Shown in pieces: positions 12,017 to 23,009 of a stretch of 64,000 bases of DNA. Both the position numbers and the translations under genes were made by a program. The notes beneath the pieces were generated by a model. The model did not search any database, had not been told where the DNA came from, and was given only the letters and a program-made list of their open reading frames with translations. Origin of the DNA: Coriolopsis trogii. Taxonomy: Eukaryota > Basidiomycota > Agaricomycetes > Polyporales > Polyporaceae. The stretch lies in assembly GCA_020543525.1 (NCBI GenBank), contig JAHYIO010000007.1, positions 744,001 through 808,000 of the forward strand, written 5' to 3'. Position 1 is the first letter of the stretch; every line of letters begins with the position of its first letter.

Positions 12017-12841
12017 GATGATCTGGCGACGGTTCTATAACGACAGAGTATCAGCACGGCGGAAGCACTGAGGTAGAGCAGAGGGAATGACCATGAGAGG
12101 GTGAGGGGGTAAACACATACCTATTGGCAGAGGTCGTGTGTATATAAGTAGGAGGTATTGAGTATACGCGTTGTAGTTGAATGAGCCTAGCTAGAAGGCC
12201 GAGGTGATGCTTGGAAGAGAGAATCTGCGGTGGGTCCTGTGTTGTTCATGCTCACCTTGACTCCTAGTTTTTCAACTAGCTAGCGTTCAACAGCTTAGTA
12301 CCCTGGAAGTGAATACTACCATCGTGGGTTGACGAGGCATTCACACCAGGAGGTGCAGTGTCAGGTAAATGGTTGCCTGAGGAAGGCGTCGCGCGCCATG
12401 TAAGACGAAAGCATAGACGTTGTAGGTACTTGTCAGTTTACATACACCACAGCGCCTGGCCGTCCTTGCCTCACCACTTACGTAGTATACTTATCAGCAG
12501 GTTGTGAGCGGTGACAGCGGATATCCCGCCGAATACGCACTGACGAGCGCCAGGCTGTTCCGAAGTCGATGAAGGCGTTGAGCAATACACGGGGTGCGCA
12601 GAGAACAAAGGTGCCTGTGCATGGCAAAGTTGTCGCTAGGCAGAACCTGAACGCGCTGGCATGACTCGGAGCAGTGGGCGCAAGTAGGTCCACTGGGAAG
12701 ATGTCTGAGTAGGTTGAACATTGGTCGGACTTGGTCGGAGTACTATCGGAGCTCGAAACACCGTCTCGCGTTTGGTCCAGAACGTGAACGTTGAACCACT
12801 CGTGTTCCCTCTCTCCCCTTGCACCCCTTGGATTCTCTCCC
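12017..12841. promoter_or_regulatory. divergent promoter region between B1 and C1
   Basis: A TATA-like site (TATATAAGT at about 12141-12149) lies upstream of B1. The 18-bp element GGCGCAAGTAGGTCCACT at 12677-12694 is exactly repeated between B2 and C2 at 16349-16366, where it again precedes the kinase-like gene. Open frames here are not supported as genes. Confidence 0.5.
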
Positions 12842-14246
12842 ATGTCTTCTATCCCCAGTCCGCAAAACTCAAGTCGAGCATTGGGCGATTCTTCCGCGAT
12901 ACTCTGCTCGGCCGAGACACAATGGGTAGATAGGTATGATTTCTTCAGGTCTCGTGACTACTTGCTGCGCCCCCGCTTCACTCCTGGCTGGCTACCATCA
13001 TGGAAGCAAGATTCAAGCATCCACATTCTGGATGCGCCTGACTACCTCAGCATACCTGTGAGCTTCTTGTCAGTCGCTGTCGGCACAGTCGCATTACAAC
13101 GTTAGAATAGTTAGGCCAAACGCGATGCATGGACGCTACGAGAGTTTCTGACGGGAAACTAATATGTATGAAGAAACTTCTCACCGGCTCGGAAGAGTTG
13201 CGCATCGCGAGATATCTCTCCTCAAATGCCCTACAAGATCCGCGCAATCACTGTGTACCTCTCCTGGACGAATTCCCGGACTCCCAAGACCCGTCGATAT
13301 CTTACATGGTCATGCCGTTCCTGCGATACATCGACGAACCGGAATTCGAAACCGTTGGCACTATACTTGACTGTGTCGACCAGCTTCTCGAGGTATGTTT
13401 ATGTGCATGAATGGTACGGCTGCTTCGGCTGAACACAAGGGCCAGGGTCTAGTCTTTCTGCACGAGCATCACGTTGCGCACAGGTAAGCACTTCAATTCT
13501 CGACCTTTAAAACGACCATTGAAGGTCTTCTCCGATACAAAGATTGCGCGTACAAGAACGTAATGATGGATGCCGATGGCATGTACCCTGAGAGCTTCCA
13601 TCCAGTGGCACAAAATTCCCGACCCGACAATCTCAGAGCTACTGCCCCATTCCGTCCTCGTACCAAGGCCCCGCCAACGTGGACTTCGGTTTATCCACAC
13701 ATTTCTCCGAGCATGATACCAATTGGCTTGTAACGGGATCGGACGGCCTGGACCGAGATGCACCAGAACTATCCGACGACGTCCCATACGATCCGTTCAA
13801 ACTAGACGTGTTCATACTGGGAAATCTGTTCCGGCAGATTTTCCTTGAGGTCCGTCCCTATCTACTAATTGCAGACGACCCTAGAGCCTCATGACTCTTT
13901 CAGAAATTTAGTAATGTCGATATGCTGTCCCCATTGATCTTGCGGATGACGCAGAAAGATCCTCTGCACAGACCGAGTGCTGCAGAAGCGTTGCGACACT
14001 TCCGAGAGCTTTCGAGTGAAGTGTGGACGATACAGCGTCTTTGGAGGCCTCGGCCACGCAGCGAGCCTTTCATCATGCGCCCCGTTCTCGATGTGATTTC
14101 ACTGGTGCGTGGTTTCACTCTATACAAACAGTGTGCTTGTACTTATATATCAAAAACGGTAGTTGTTGATCTAATCGTCGTATGATGTACAGTATTCGCT
14201 CTCGCTCTCGTGCTCCCTGCTCTGCGCTGTATCACTTGCTCTGTAG
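12842..14246 (+). pseudogene. family C copy 1: kinase-like pseudogene
   Basis: Paralogue of the kinase-like gene at 16521. Aligned exons begin MSSIPSPQNSSRALGD and include YLLRPRFTPGWLPSW, GKLICMKKL with the candidate ATP-binding Lys, NHCVPLLDEFPDSQDPS, VFLHEHHVAHR, DCAYKNVMMDADGMYP, VDFGLSTHF, APELSDDVPYDPFKLDVFIL and DPLHRPSAAEALRHF. Two lesions are visible. Between KAPPT and VDFG (about 13678) 10 nt present in the paralogue are missing, shifting the frame at the catalytic DFG. At the catalytic-loop intron the acceptor CAG|AG of the paralogue reads CAA|AG (about 13540), so the in-frame acceptor is lost. The 3' end at 14246 assumes the terminal intron inferred for both copies. Confidence 0.75.
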
Positions 14247-14708
14247 AAGGTATCGTATCGGAATTACATATCAACTGTTGTCACGGCCGAAGACTAGCGT
14301 GTAACCTGTACGGCATCCGAAGCAGTCGGTTGGGATCCTCCGCGCTTTCGGACGCAACAAAGGGTCACAATCTGTGTCAAGCCAGACGTCGAATACAAGA
14401 GTTCAAGATATTGTTCCTCGGAGGCGAGGAGCGGCGGTGCACTGGGTAACCAGACGCTATCCCGTCAGTCGTATGTGGAGTGGGGGTCGACGGTAAGACT
14501 CAGGGCCGCGGACTCAGAGGGCATTGTTCAAGTCTGGCAAGCCGTACCCCCAGTTTCCCAACAGTGCGACATCTATGGAAGCAGGCGTGTTTTGTATAGC
14601 ACTCCGAACAATGAGTGTGATCCTCGCACTGCGACACACATCACAGCATTTACACTCGCGACCCAAACCGACGGATACTAGCTCGATCATCCGATACGCC
14701 TCCCCTCC
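14247..14708. other. convergent 3' intergenic region between C1 and B2
   Basis: No gene supported. The spacer separates the two duplicated units. Confidence 0.35.
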
Positions 14709-15743
14709 CTAGTGCATCCAGGTTACTACATCTGTCACAGTATCTGACAACAACTTCAGCTACAACGCAAGAGAACGAACACGTCATTCAAGACTTACCA
14801 TTCGCAAATCCGACTAATCTACGGCCGAAGTCAGTCAAGCCGTCAACATTTATGGCGCCCATTGCCGCGCTAAACTGAGCCCTCATCGTCGCTAGCGATG
14901 ACTTGCTGTTCGTTGCATCCGGCGCGTTGGGCAGGTTGGACGGGTCGGACGATGGAGCGGGCGAGTTTGACGGAGTTGGCGACTGGGAGTCTTGAGCGTT
15001 CTGCGAAGCTGCAGTGTTGGGTGGGCTTGGTGGTTTGGCCTGTCCCTGTTTGAGCGAGTCCGGGAGGTCATCGGACAGTGCAGCTGATAAGCGATATGAT
15101 GATGTGGAGCTCTGGGGAGGAGTGAGTTCCAAACAGCTGCGGAGCGCGGCGTTCTGACTCACCGTCACATTGTTGTGTAGTTTATAGACTTTCTTGTGTA
15201 GGTTCCGATACCGTGAGGAAACGTTGCTGGTGTATCCCCACCGGGCTATGGAAAAGCACCCTGCGGCTTCATAGTCTATGAGCAGGTTCTTCAAGTGCAG
15301 TTCGTACCTGTGACAAACTAGTTCCAGAGATTATGTACACGATGGATCTGTACCACTCACTCGTCTAGGGCCTCCTCTAGCTCGGGCAACAGCTGAGGGT
15401 TATGTTGCAGGATTTCAGCCCTGTGCTCCGGCGTGAGGGAGTTCAGCCAGTTCCTCCAGACGTCTACAAGCCGCATGAGATTGTCGATTTGTGCCCGGTT
15501 TGCGAGACCCGCCCCATAGGATAATGCAATAGCGGCTGCCGAAATCCTGAGCGCCATGCTCCCGATGGTCAGAAGATTCACCGATTCGCCAAGATCGTCC
15601 AAACTGGAATGTCCGGCGCTTTGGGTGACCTGAGCGACAGTAGAAGAAGCCGTCGAGAGGACTGTCTCTGAAATAATACTGGTCACAGTGCGAGTGACGG
15701 TTTGAACGGTGGTAGTAGGGGTAGAAGTTGGAAGGGCGGGCAT
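14709..15743 (-). CDS. family B copy 2: small hydrophobic Thr/Val-rich protein
   Basis: Unrecognised lineage-specific protein. I chose MPALPTSTPTTTVQTVTRTV (ATG 15743) because it aligns with the start of copy 1; an in-frame ATG lies upstream at 15797. A Thr/Ser/Val-rich N-terminus is followed by one hydrophobic segment (LLTIGSMALRISAAAIALSY), a helical region (WRNWLNSLTPEHRAEILQHN), a conserved LIDYEAAGCFSIARWGYTSN block, a Pro/Ser/Asn-rich linker with low-complexity repeats and a C-terminal helix (GAINVDGLTDFGRRLVGFAN). A short last exon ends TDVVTWMH and resembles the end of copy 1. It could be a single-pass membrane protein. It is divergent from C copy 2, the same arrangement as B1/C1. Confidence 0.75.
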
Positions 15744-16520
15744 TGTGGAATAAAGTCTACGAGTAGCAAACATGGAGTACGTCGGGTGAGTTCTCAAGGT
15801 AGAAGACGGTGACAGACGCGAGCGATGGACACAAGAGCGTACCTGTGAACTTGAACAGTGGCCGATCTGTTAGTGTTGATGATAATGAACGCGACAAGCA
15901 ATTACAACGGCGGAGCTCTCCAGGAGTCCGGCAGTGGAAGAGGAAGGGGGATCGAGTGTACTCAGGGCCAGAGCTTCTTATATGAGTATTGACATCTCGG
16001 TCGCTGACCTGCAGGTTCGCCGATTGACCGCTCGCAGACGCCAATGCATGTCCATGAGGAGACTGTGCGTCGTGAGTATGAGGGATAGTCAATAGCGCAA
16101 TGCAGGAACAAGGCCAACGCCGACCGTACTGGTTCGTTCACATGCACCCACACAGAGGCGGCGCGTTACGTACTGTAAACGACAGCGACGTCAGGACGGC
16201 TAGCAGTGTGAGCGTTTGCAGGATGTATCCTAGCGCGCGTCGAGAGAGGGACTATGTAGTATGTGGTGGTTTAGTGGACCGTATCTGCTTCGTGGCGATG
16301 GGATGCTAACACTCGCGATAGTGTTTTGCGCTCTCAGTACATGATGTAGGCGCAAGTAGGTCCACTTGTCATATTCCAGTCTGTCGGGCAGATTGGGCGG
16401 AGAGGCGAGCGGAGTTTCAACTACGATCATGTGCTTGTTCCAAATTTGGACACTCACACGTTCACGTTCAGTGACGTCTAAGTCGCGTCCTCCCTGGTAT
16501 TGCACTTCTTACCTCCCCTC
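15744..16520. promoter_or_regulatory. divergent promoter region between B2 and C2
   Basis: It holds the second exact copy of GGCGCAAGTAGGTCCACT (16349-16366), 155 bp before the C2 ATG, and a TATA-like site for B2 on the minus strand (CATATAAG at about 15978-15985). No gene is supported within it. Confidence 0.5.
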
Positions 16521-17859
16521 ATGCCCTCTCCTCCCACCGATCCAGTGAGCCCCGCCGCGAGGGACCCAACCACAAGAATTTTGGATTCTGAAAAGATATG
16601 GATAGACAAGTTCGAGCTCTTCAGCTCCCGTGGCTACCTGCTCCGACCACGCTATAGGCCAAATTGGATTCCTTCGTGGGAGCGAGACCCAAGTATACAT
16701 GTGTTGGATGCGCCGGACCACCTCAGAAAACCGGTAGGTGCGTCTGTCTCAAACTCTTCGAGTGGTGACTGACGCTAGCTCAGATAGGCCAGGCGCACCT
16801 CATGGATGCCACCAGGGTATCCGACGGCAAACTTGTGATCATGAAGCGGGTCAAGACCGACTCTCAAGAGCTTCGTATTGCAGCATATTTCTCTTCAGAA
16901 GGCCTTCGTGGTGACCCTCGTAATCACTGTGTTCCTCTATTGGACGCTTTCCCCGATCCGGAGGACCCTTCGATATCTTTCATGGTGATGCCGTTCCTGC
17001 GCTATATCAACGAACCAGAACCCGAAACCGTCGGAAACATATTGGACTGTGTCGAACAGCTCTTGGAGGTCAGTTGAGGAGATGTAGTGCGTTGTCTTAG
17101 CCTCTGAAGACCTTTTCCAGGGTCTCGTTTTTATACACGCACATAATGTTGCACATAGGTGATTGCTCTGCGGATCGCATCTTCACCGCAAGCTGAGTAA
17201 TGCCTTACAGAGATTGCGCATACAAGAATGTCATGATGGACGCCAGCGCCATGTACCCTCGTGGTTTTCATCCTGTAGCACAGGATAACCGTGTCGACAA
17301 TATCAACGCCATCGCCCCCCGCATTTCCCGATTGAGTGGTCCGCCCACATTCTACTTTGTCGATTTTGGGATATCAACGCACTTTGCGCCTAATGACGCC
17401 AGTCGGCTTGTGACAGGCCGAAGCGGATTAGACCAGAGTGTTCCCGAGCTGTCGGACGAAGTCCCGTACGACCCCTTCAAGGTTGATGTATACCTGTTGG
17501 GAAACGTGTTTCGGGAGGTTTTCCTGGAGGTGCGAACTCTACCAGCTTTTTAGTCCGTCTACTTACATCCGGTGAACTGTTCAGACGTTCGCCAATGTTG
17601 ATATGCTCGCCCCTCTGGTTTCCCGGATGCTGCAGAGAGATCCTGCGCAGAGACCAACTGCGATAGAAGCATTGCAGCACTTCAGGGACATATCGGGTTC
17701 GGTCTGGACCGTACAACGTTTCTGGCGGGCACGAATGCGATCCGAGCTGTTCATTTTCAGGCCCATTTTCGATGCGCTATCACTGGTACGGACCTCTATA
17801 TCCTCGCGACGTATACATCATTGATGCCGGCCTCACAGCTATACATCGCTTTGTTTTAG
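16521..17859 (+). CDS. family C copy 2: protein-kinase-like protein
   Basis: Kinase-fold protein of a type common in polypores; substrate unknown. The start MPSPPTDPVSPAARDP aligns with copy 1. Motifs in order: YLLRPRYRPNWIPSWERDPS, GKLVIMKRVK (candidate ATP-binding Lys), NHCVPLLDAFPDPEDPS, MVMPFLRYINEPEPETV, VFIHAHNVAHR joined across an intron to DCAYKNVMMDA (an HRDxxxxN catalytic loop), YFVDFGISTHF (DFG Mg-binding), VPELSDEVPYDPFKVDVYLL and DPAQRPTAIEALQHF. All key kinase residues are present, so catalysis is possible. A short intron after DALSL would give a hydrophobic end, LYIALF, stopping at 17859; without that splice the stop is at 17824. It is paired divergently with B copy 2. Confidence 0.82.
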
Positions 17860-20354
17860 TGTAACCTTGTATGTATGCCTCCGCTTTCTGGATTCACGCT
17901 CTGTATTGCTGTCGTTATGTCTACTCGAGTAAAACATGACTTGTTTTCTATCGCTGTCTTCTATAACGTTCGAGCTTCGCGCTTTGCAAATTGCAACTCG
18001 TACAACGCGCCAATCAAGGCGGAGCATACCGGTCTCGCCATACTAGTCGGGACCTTGCATATTCCCCTGGTACGTATCATGGGATGCCGAAGAGAAGCCT
18101 GTGTGCAGGTAAGTCCCACAATAGTCCGCCTTGTTCGTGGAGACGAGTCTGCCAATGCGGGTACCTGGTGCTCATGTAGGCTCAGCTTCTCAACGTGAAC
18201 CCAGCGCGCTGTCAGTGGCACGCATCTGTCAACCAATCGAGGTCCGGTCCACCTGTCATCTCAACGACAACGATGCGATTGTTCGAGCAGGTTGAAGCGA
18301 AGAGGTCACCACCCAATTGCACTCGACCCTGCTCTGCCGTTCCTGGCTCCGAAAAGTCGAGTCTTGGCTCGAATACGATAACGGCAGAGTGTTGTTGCCC
18401 CGAGGCCAGTGTGTGGTACGTACGTCCAGTCGGCGGCTGCTTTCCTTGTTACAGTTCTGCTCGCAGCGTGTCCATGGGTCGACGGCGGCAGGCTCCAGGA
18501 TGCGGAGATCGTTGTAGTCAGCAGTCTGACGTCGGTTCTAGTTCGACCTTTCTCAGTAAGATTGAGGAAGCGGAAGCAGACCTGAGAGCGCGACACCATG
18601 TTCCCACCGGTGCGCTGGTTGCGATTGCGAGGCAGAAGTCGGGTCCGGGTGCCATGCGTTGTTAGCATCCGACCGAGAACAATGAAGAGCGGGTCATTCG
18701 GAGTGCACGCCGGTTGTTCGGATGCCCCCAGGAGGAAGGTTGGATGTCGGTTTTGATCACAATGGAGAGCTAGCCGGACACTCGTCCCCTTATCCCAATC
18801 TGGTCGGTCGATAGGTACGAACAGTCAAGAAGTGAACCTATATGCCGTAGCACAACCACGGTCCACAGGCGGTGTCTTCGGAAAGTGATGTCTGGCCTAC
18901 AATACCGCTTGTATATTCATGGATGGGAACGTACATTGCACGCGGCGTGCCAGCCTGCAAGACGTCAACTTGGCGACGACACACCTATACGCAAGTTGCT
19001 GCGCCTAGAATGGAAGAGACAAAACGGAGCCATGTGTTGAATGGCCGACGGGTCCTCGGCTTCCGCCAGGTGTGAATCAACGCAAGATAGAGTGAAAAGC
19101 GGCTTACCTCCATGGTCGCGATAATACCGTCAGGCATAATCGAAAAAGCGGTGGAGAAGACTGAGGAAGTTTGATGATTGAGCTGAATCGGAGCGTTTCG
19201 GATTCAGTGCCCGCAGGTATGAATCCAAAGGACTGATAATACTCCTAGCAATGTGGTCAGCGTGTTGCAGGTGGAAGCCACTACCCCCTGGAGGACTTGC
19301 AGCCCTTTGCGATTCGCGAGTTGATGTCAATCACAGTCGGGATGGTTTGGTTCAGGAACACTAAGAACTAGTAGTACTGAGCGTCGGCATAGACTCATTG
19401 TCAGTGTCACTCAAGAACCGCGTCGCCCAACAGCCATCACGGGGTGCGGCAATCGCCGATGACGAACTCGGCGGCCGGCGCCTCCGACTCGCAACCGACA
19501 TCTTCCTCCTCTGACTCTCTGAGTCTCTCTCTCGTCTTTCTCTCGTCCCTTTCTTCTCCCAGTTTTCATGCAAACCTTAGGCCTTTCGGCTCAAGGTTTC
19601 AGGACAATTCAAGGCGAGAGTTACTGCCCACCGCCCATGTCTCTCTCCCATACCATAACATACACGGCAGTGGAACTGCAGTTCGCAACGAGGTGTCACG
19701 GAAGGATATATATTGCAGCGAGCGAGCTATCTAGTACAGCTGCAGACTGAATAAGACGTGCTCACAACGAAGTAAATCTCGTGTATCAACTCGCCCCCGA
19801 ATGCTCCCCACACCCCACAGACTTGCACGAGGCCCTGAGGATGCTGCGCCACGTTGCATATCCGGAACGAAGCGACGTTCATGAGTGTCGTCGAGGCGGT
19901 CTGGCGCGCACAACTATGGGCTTCTCATAACGCATACCTACGTGAACGTCAGTGATAGTAACAACAACGGCCTTACCGAAGGCTACGATTGTCAGCGACT
20001 TCCGCTCATTTCGGCAACTTGAACGTCCCTTTGATGTGTTCGACTTGCCCTCATTCAGTGGGACGTCTTGCACTTGGAAATATTTCATGTAGTCGTAGAG
20101 AGGTACTAGACATTGGAGGCGGTACGCAAAGCAAACTTGACAGTTGGATTTTGTGCTATTGGAGGAAACGGAGTCCAGGACGAGGGAAAGGAAGAACTTG
20201 AGGATATGTAAGTCTTGCGAGTACGAGACCGCATTGCCCTTCTGCTTGACATCTGTCTGCGCCCTAAGCGTCCATAATAGGCCGCGCGCTCCCAAGAATC
20301 AAAGCATAGCCACAGCAATGAGCCACATCTGTAGACAGTCAACGCACGGTTGCA
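17860..20354. other. 2.5-kb region without a supported gene
   Basis: Short open frames occur on both strands, but I find no domain, convincing splice pattern or similarity to families A-D. A minus-strand stretch at 19130-19330 reads protein-like in broken frames (IARSIISPLDSYLRALNP, FLSLLHRFFDYA). It may be a decayed gene, but this is too weak to annotate. Confidence 0.35.
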
Positions 20355-21449
20355 TCACCAGCGGGAGTCGCTGTTGCCATTGGCAGGCGCAGCGCTAGTG
20401 GAAGGGGCGTCGAAGTCCCGAGCACGGGGGCTGCTGCCCCTCGGAGGGCTTCTCGAGTAGCTCCTGCGCCTCCGGTACTCTGGCGAGTAACGCCGAGGTG
20501 GCGGGCTGCGACGGTCACGCCAATCTCTGTTGTCCCTGCCGTAGTAGTCTCGATCTCTTTCATCGCGGTCATAACGACTCTTGTAAGGGTCGCGGTCGCG
20601 ACGGTCCCTGTCATCGTAGCGGTCATAGCGATCATAATCGCGTCCGGAGTAGGTGTCGCGGCCACGGCGACGGCGATGACCCATGTACTCCCCAGGCGTT
20701 GGAGCGTGAGGACGATCCGTAACCGAGTAGTCAACGCGAATCCGGCGGCCATTCAATTCCTACATTAAAGGTAAGCCGGGGTCAGATAGATGATATAGAT
20801 GACGTACAACACCGTTGAGCTCCTTGATGCACTTCGTCGCTTCGTCGACTGTTGACATTGTAATGAACCCGAATCCGCGCGAACGGTCTGACTGCTGGAA
20901 AAATGAGCTGGCCGCAACGAGTGCTATGTGCTAAAGAAGGACTCACTCGTTGATCATAAACTATGACAACCTTCTCAACGCGCCCGTAGCGGCTGAATTC
21001 GTCGTCCAAATCACGCTCGGTAGTACGGATGCTCAAACCAAAGACTCCCAACACGTTGGAGGGATTGGGCGCCTGCTTCGGAAGGTAAGCACGACACACA
21101 CGTGTTGAAGATGAGAACAAACTAACAATGGGCGCATGTGCTGGACGACGTGGTGGTGGCGACCTACGGTAGCTGGACGACCGCACAGGGCTCCGAGAAC
21201 GAGAACGCCCTCGCGCAGGAGGAAGGTCTCGGTCCCGAGAGTCAGAAGCGGGCGCCGCTGCAGGAGGCGGGGGGTCCAGGTTGTATGCCTCGTTGTAGGG
21301 GTCAGCGGCGGGAGCAGCGTCGGCGTACTATCCAAAGGGGAAGAAGGTTCATGATAGGTCAGCATACAATCAACCCAAGGGATGAGGAGGGCATTGTCGC
21401 AGGCAACGAGGGCGACGTGTCATGCTGCGCCGAGACGTCGACTCACCAT
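20355..21449 (-). CDS. Tra2-like SR/RRM splicing regulator
   Basis: RNA-binding protein with one RRM between Arg/Ser-rich regions, the layout of Transformer-2-type splicing factors acting in the nucleus. The N-terminus has [20 protein letters not shown]. The RRM follows with RNP2-like [26 protein letters not shown]1-like [20 protein letters not shown] and [11 protein letters not shown]. The C-terminus is rich in Arg, Asp, Tyr and Ser ([26 protein letters not shown]). The start is inferred: an ATG at 21449 in good context (ACCACCATG) is followed at once by donor GTGAGTCG, and the acceptor TAG before TACGCCGAC (21327) restores the frame [11 protein letters not shown]. Exon 1 therefore contributes only ATG. 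The gene is head-to-head with RPL18, starts 185 bp apart. Confidence 0.85.
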
Positions 21450-21634
21450 GGTGGTTGGATTTTGCAAGGAGTTTACGCTTGTTTGGCGACCAAGTCATGC
21501 ACGATTCAGAGTCCGCAAAGGGCGTCTAACCTTGTTTGGTGGTGATGTATAGTTCTCAGCCACCGCTTGCCTGCGGCCGGACGCTGGTGCGTGCATACAG
21601 ACGACCCCGAACCGCAAATTCCGGCAAGAGCAAG
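21450..21634. promoter_or_regulatory. RPL18: bidirectional promoter Tra2-like/RPL18
   Basis: This 185-bp gap separates two ATG-only coding exons that point away from each other. It must carry both transcription start regions. I see no clear TATA box. Confidence 0.55.
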
Positions 21635-22431
21635 ATGGTGAGCTCGCGGTGCTGCTCGATGACCTAGTACGCGATCTGAACTCCACCGTCTCATCCAGGG
21701 TATCGACATCAAAAAGCACCACGTCAAGAAGGGCAACCGTACCGCCCCCAAGAGCGAGGACCCCTACCTGCTCTTGCTGGTCAAGGTGCGTTCTATGCTA
21801 GTTAGCACTCCGGATCGTGTTTCTGAAGCACGTTGAATGGATTAGCTCTACCGCTTCCTCGCCCGCCGCACGGACTCGGCGTTCAACAAGGTCATTAGTA
21901 TTGCTGGATATTCGCAGGTGAAGTGGACTTGACGCCTTGGATCTATTTAGACGATCCTCCACCGCCTTTTCCTCTCCAAGACCAACCGCCCCCCTATCTC
22001 CCTCTCTCGCATCGTCAAGGAGACCGAGAGTGCGCCGGACCGCGACTCCAAGGTCATTGTCACTGTTGGCACCGTAACGGATGATGTTCGTCTGCTTGAG
22101 GTCCCCAAGCTCTCTGTTGCCGCCCTTCGGTTCACCACCGCGGCACGGGAGCGTATCCTGAAAGCCGGCGGTGAGGTTCTCACCCTCGACCAGCTCGCGC
22201 TTCGTGCGCCCACCGGTTCGAACACCATCCTCCTCCGCGGGAAGAGGAACTCCCGTGAGGCCGTCAAGCACTTCGGCATGGGTCCCCACAAGCACAAGAA
22301 GCCATACACCATCTCCAAGGGTCGGAAAGTACGTACCATTTCCATAGTGAACCATTGTTGTCATTTAACCCGTATCTTTCTAGTTCGAGCGTGCCCGTGG
22401 TCGCCGAAAGTCGCGTGGCTTCAAGGTATAA
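21635..22431 (+). CDS. RPL18: 60S ribosomal protein eL18
   Basis: Structural protein of the cytosolic large ribosomal subunit. Spliced exons give [124 protein letters not shown] and [15 protein letters not shown], which match eL18 end to end. The ATG (21635-21637) sits directly before donor GTGAGC, and GGT ATC GAC follows after acceptor CATCCAG (21698), so exon 1 codes only Met. The FNK donor is best placed at GTCATT because this gives the family sequence KTILHRLF. The stop TAA is at 22429-22431. The gene is intact and complete. Confidence 0.97.
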
Positions 22432-23009
22432 GCCATCGTCTTCAAAATCGGCGCACAGTTGTCTTTGTGCGGCGGTGGTGGCGAGATCGATCAGCAGTCA
22501 ATCCTGGATCAGGGATTGGCTGGCAGTATCAACTTACGTGCATGCGAACAGGGTCGCAGCCCCCACGATTGTTATGTTTACTCGCATCCTTTACTCATCC
22601 CTGTATGGCCCTTGTACGGTTTACATGCTTCTAAGCTTATGCCACCCCTCCGCTGCTTGAAGCTCAAGAATGCGAGCTATGCTCGCGTCCCTGGAATGCT
22701 CGAGCTCGACTGCAACAAATGCGCGTGCGTGAGTGAGATGGAGGTCCCACACTTCCAGGTGTCTGTATCGTTGGAGGGTCTTTTGACACAGAATACGCCG
22801 CATAACCTGCCAAAGAAGAGTTTCTGAGGACGCTTCCAAGTGCGTTTCGAGTGTACTGCAACTAAGTCTTACTTGCCCATCACGGTTACGTCAAGGCCTT
22901 CGCTGGTATATCTTATGAATATCTAATGATATGAGCACCGCTAAGTGAACCGTATATATGTACAGATGAGAAGCACTATTTCGAATTCTAGCATGCAAAG
23001 AGTGTATTG
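22432..23009. other. 3' intergenic region between RPL18 and family D copy 1
   Basis: Convergent spacer. An open frame at 22621-22839 on the minus strand has no support. Confidence 0.4.

Noticed and set aside
17860..19330. A third B/C unit downstream of C2
   Set aside because: Looked for the B motif (LIDYE..RWGYTS) and the C motifs (DCAYKN, VDFG) and found neither.
19130..19573. Possible two-exon gene on the minus strand (LHRFFDYA and an Arg/Ser-rich piece)
   Set aside because: Joining the pieces needs frame changes and there are stops in between. It could be a decayed gene but is not supportable.
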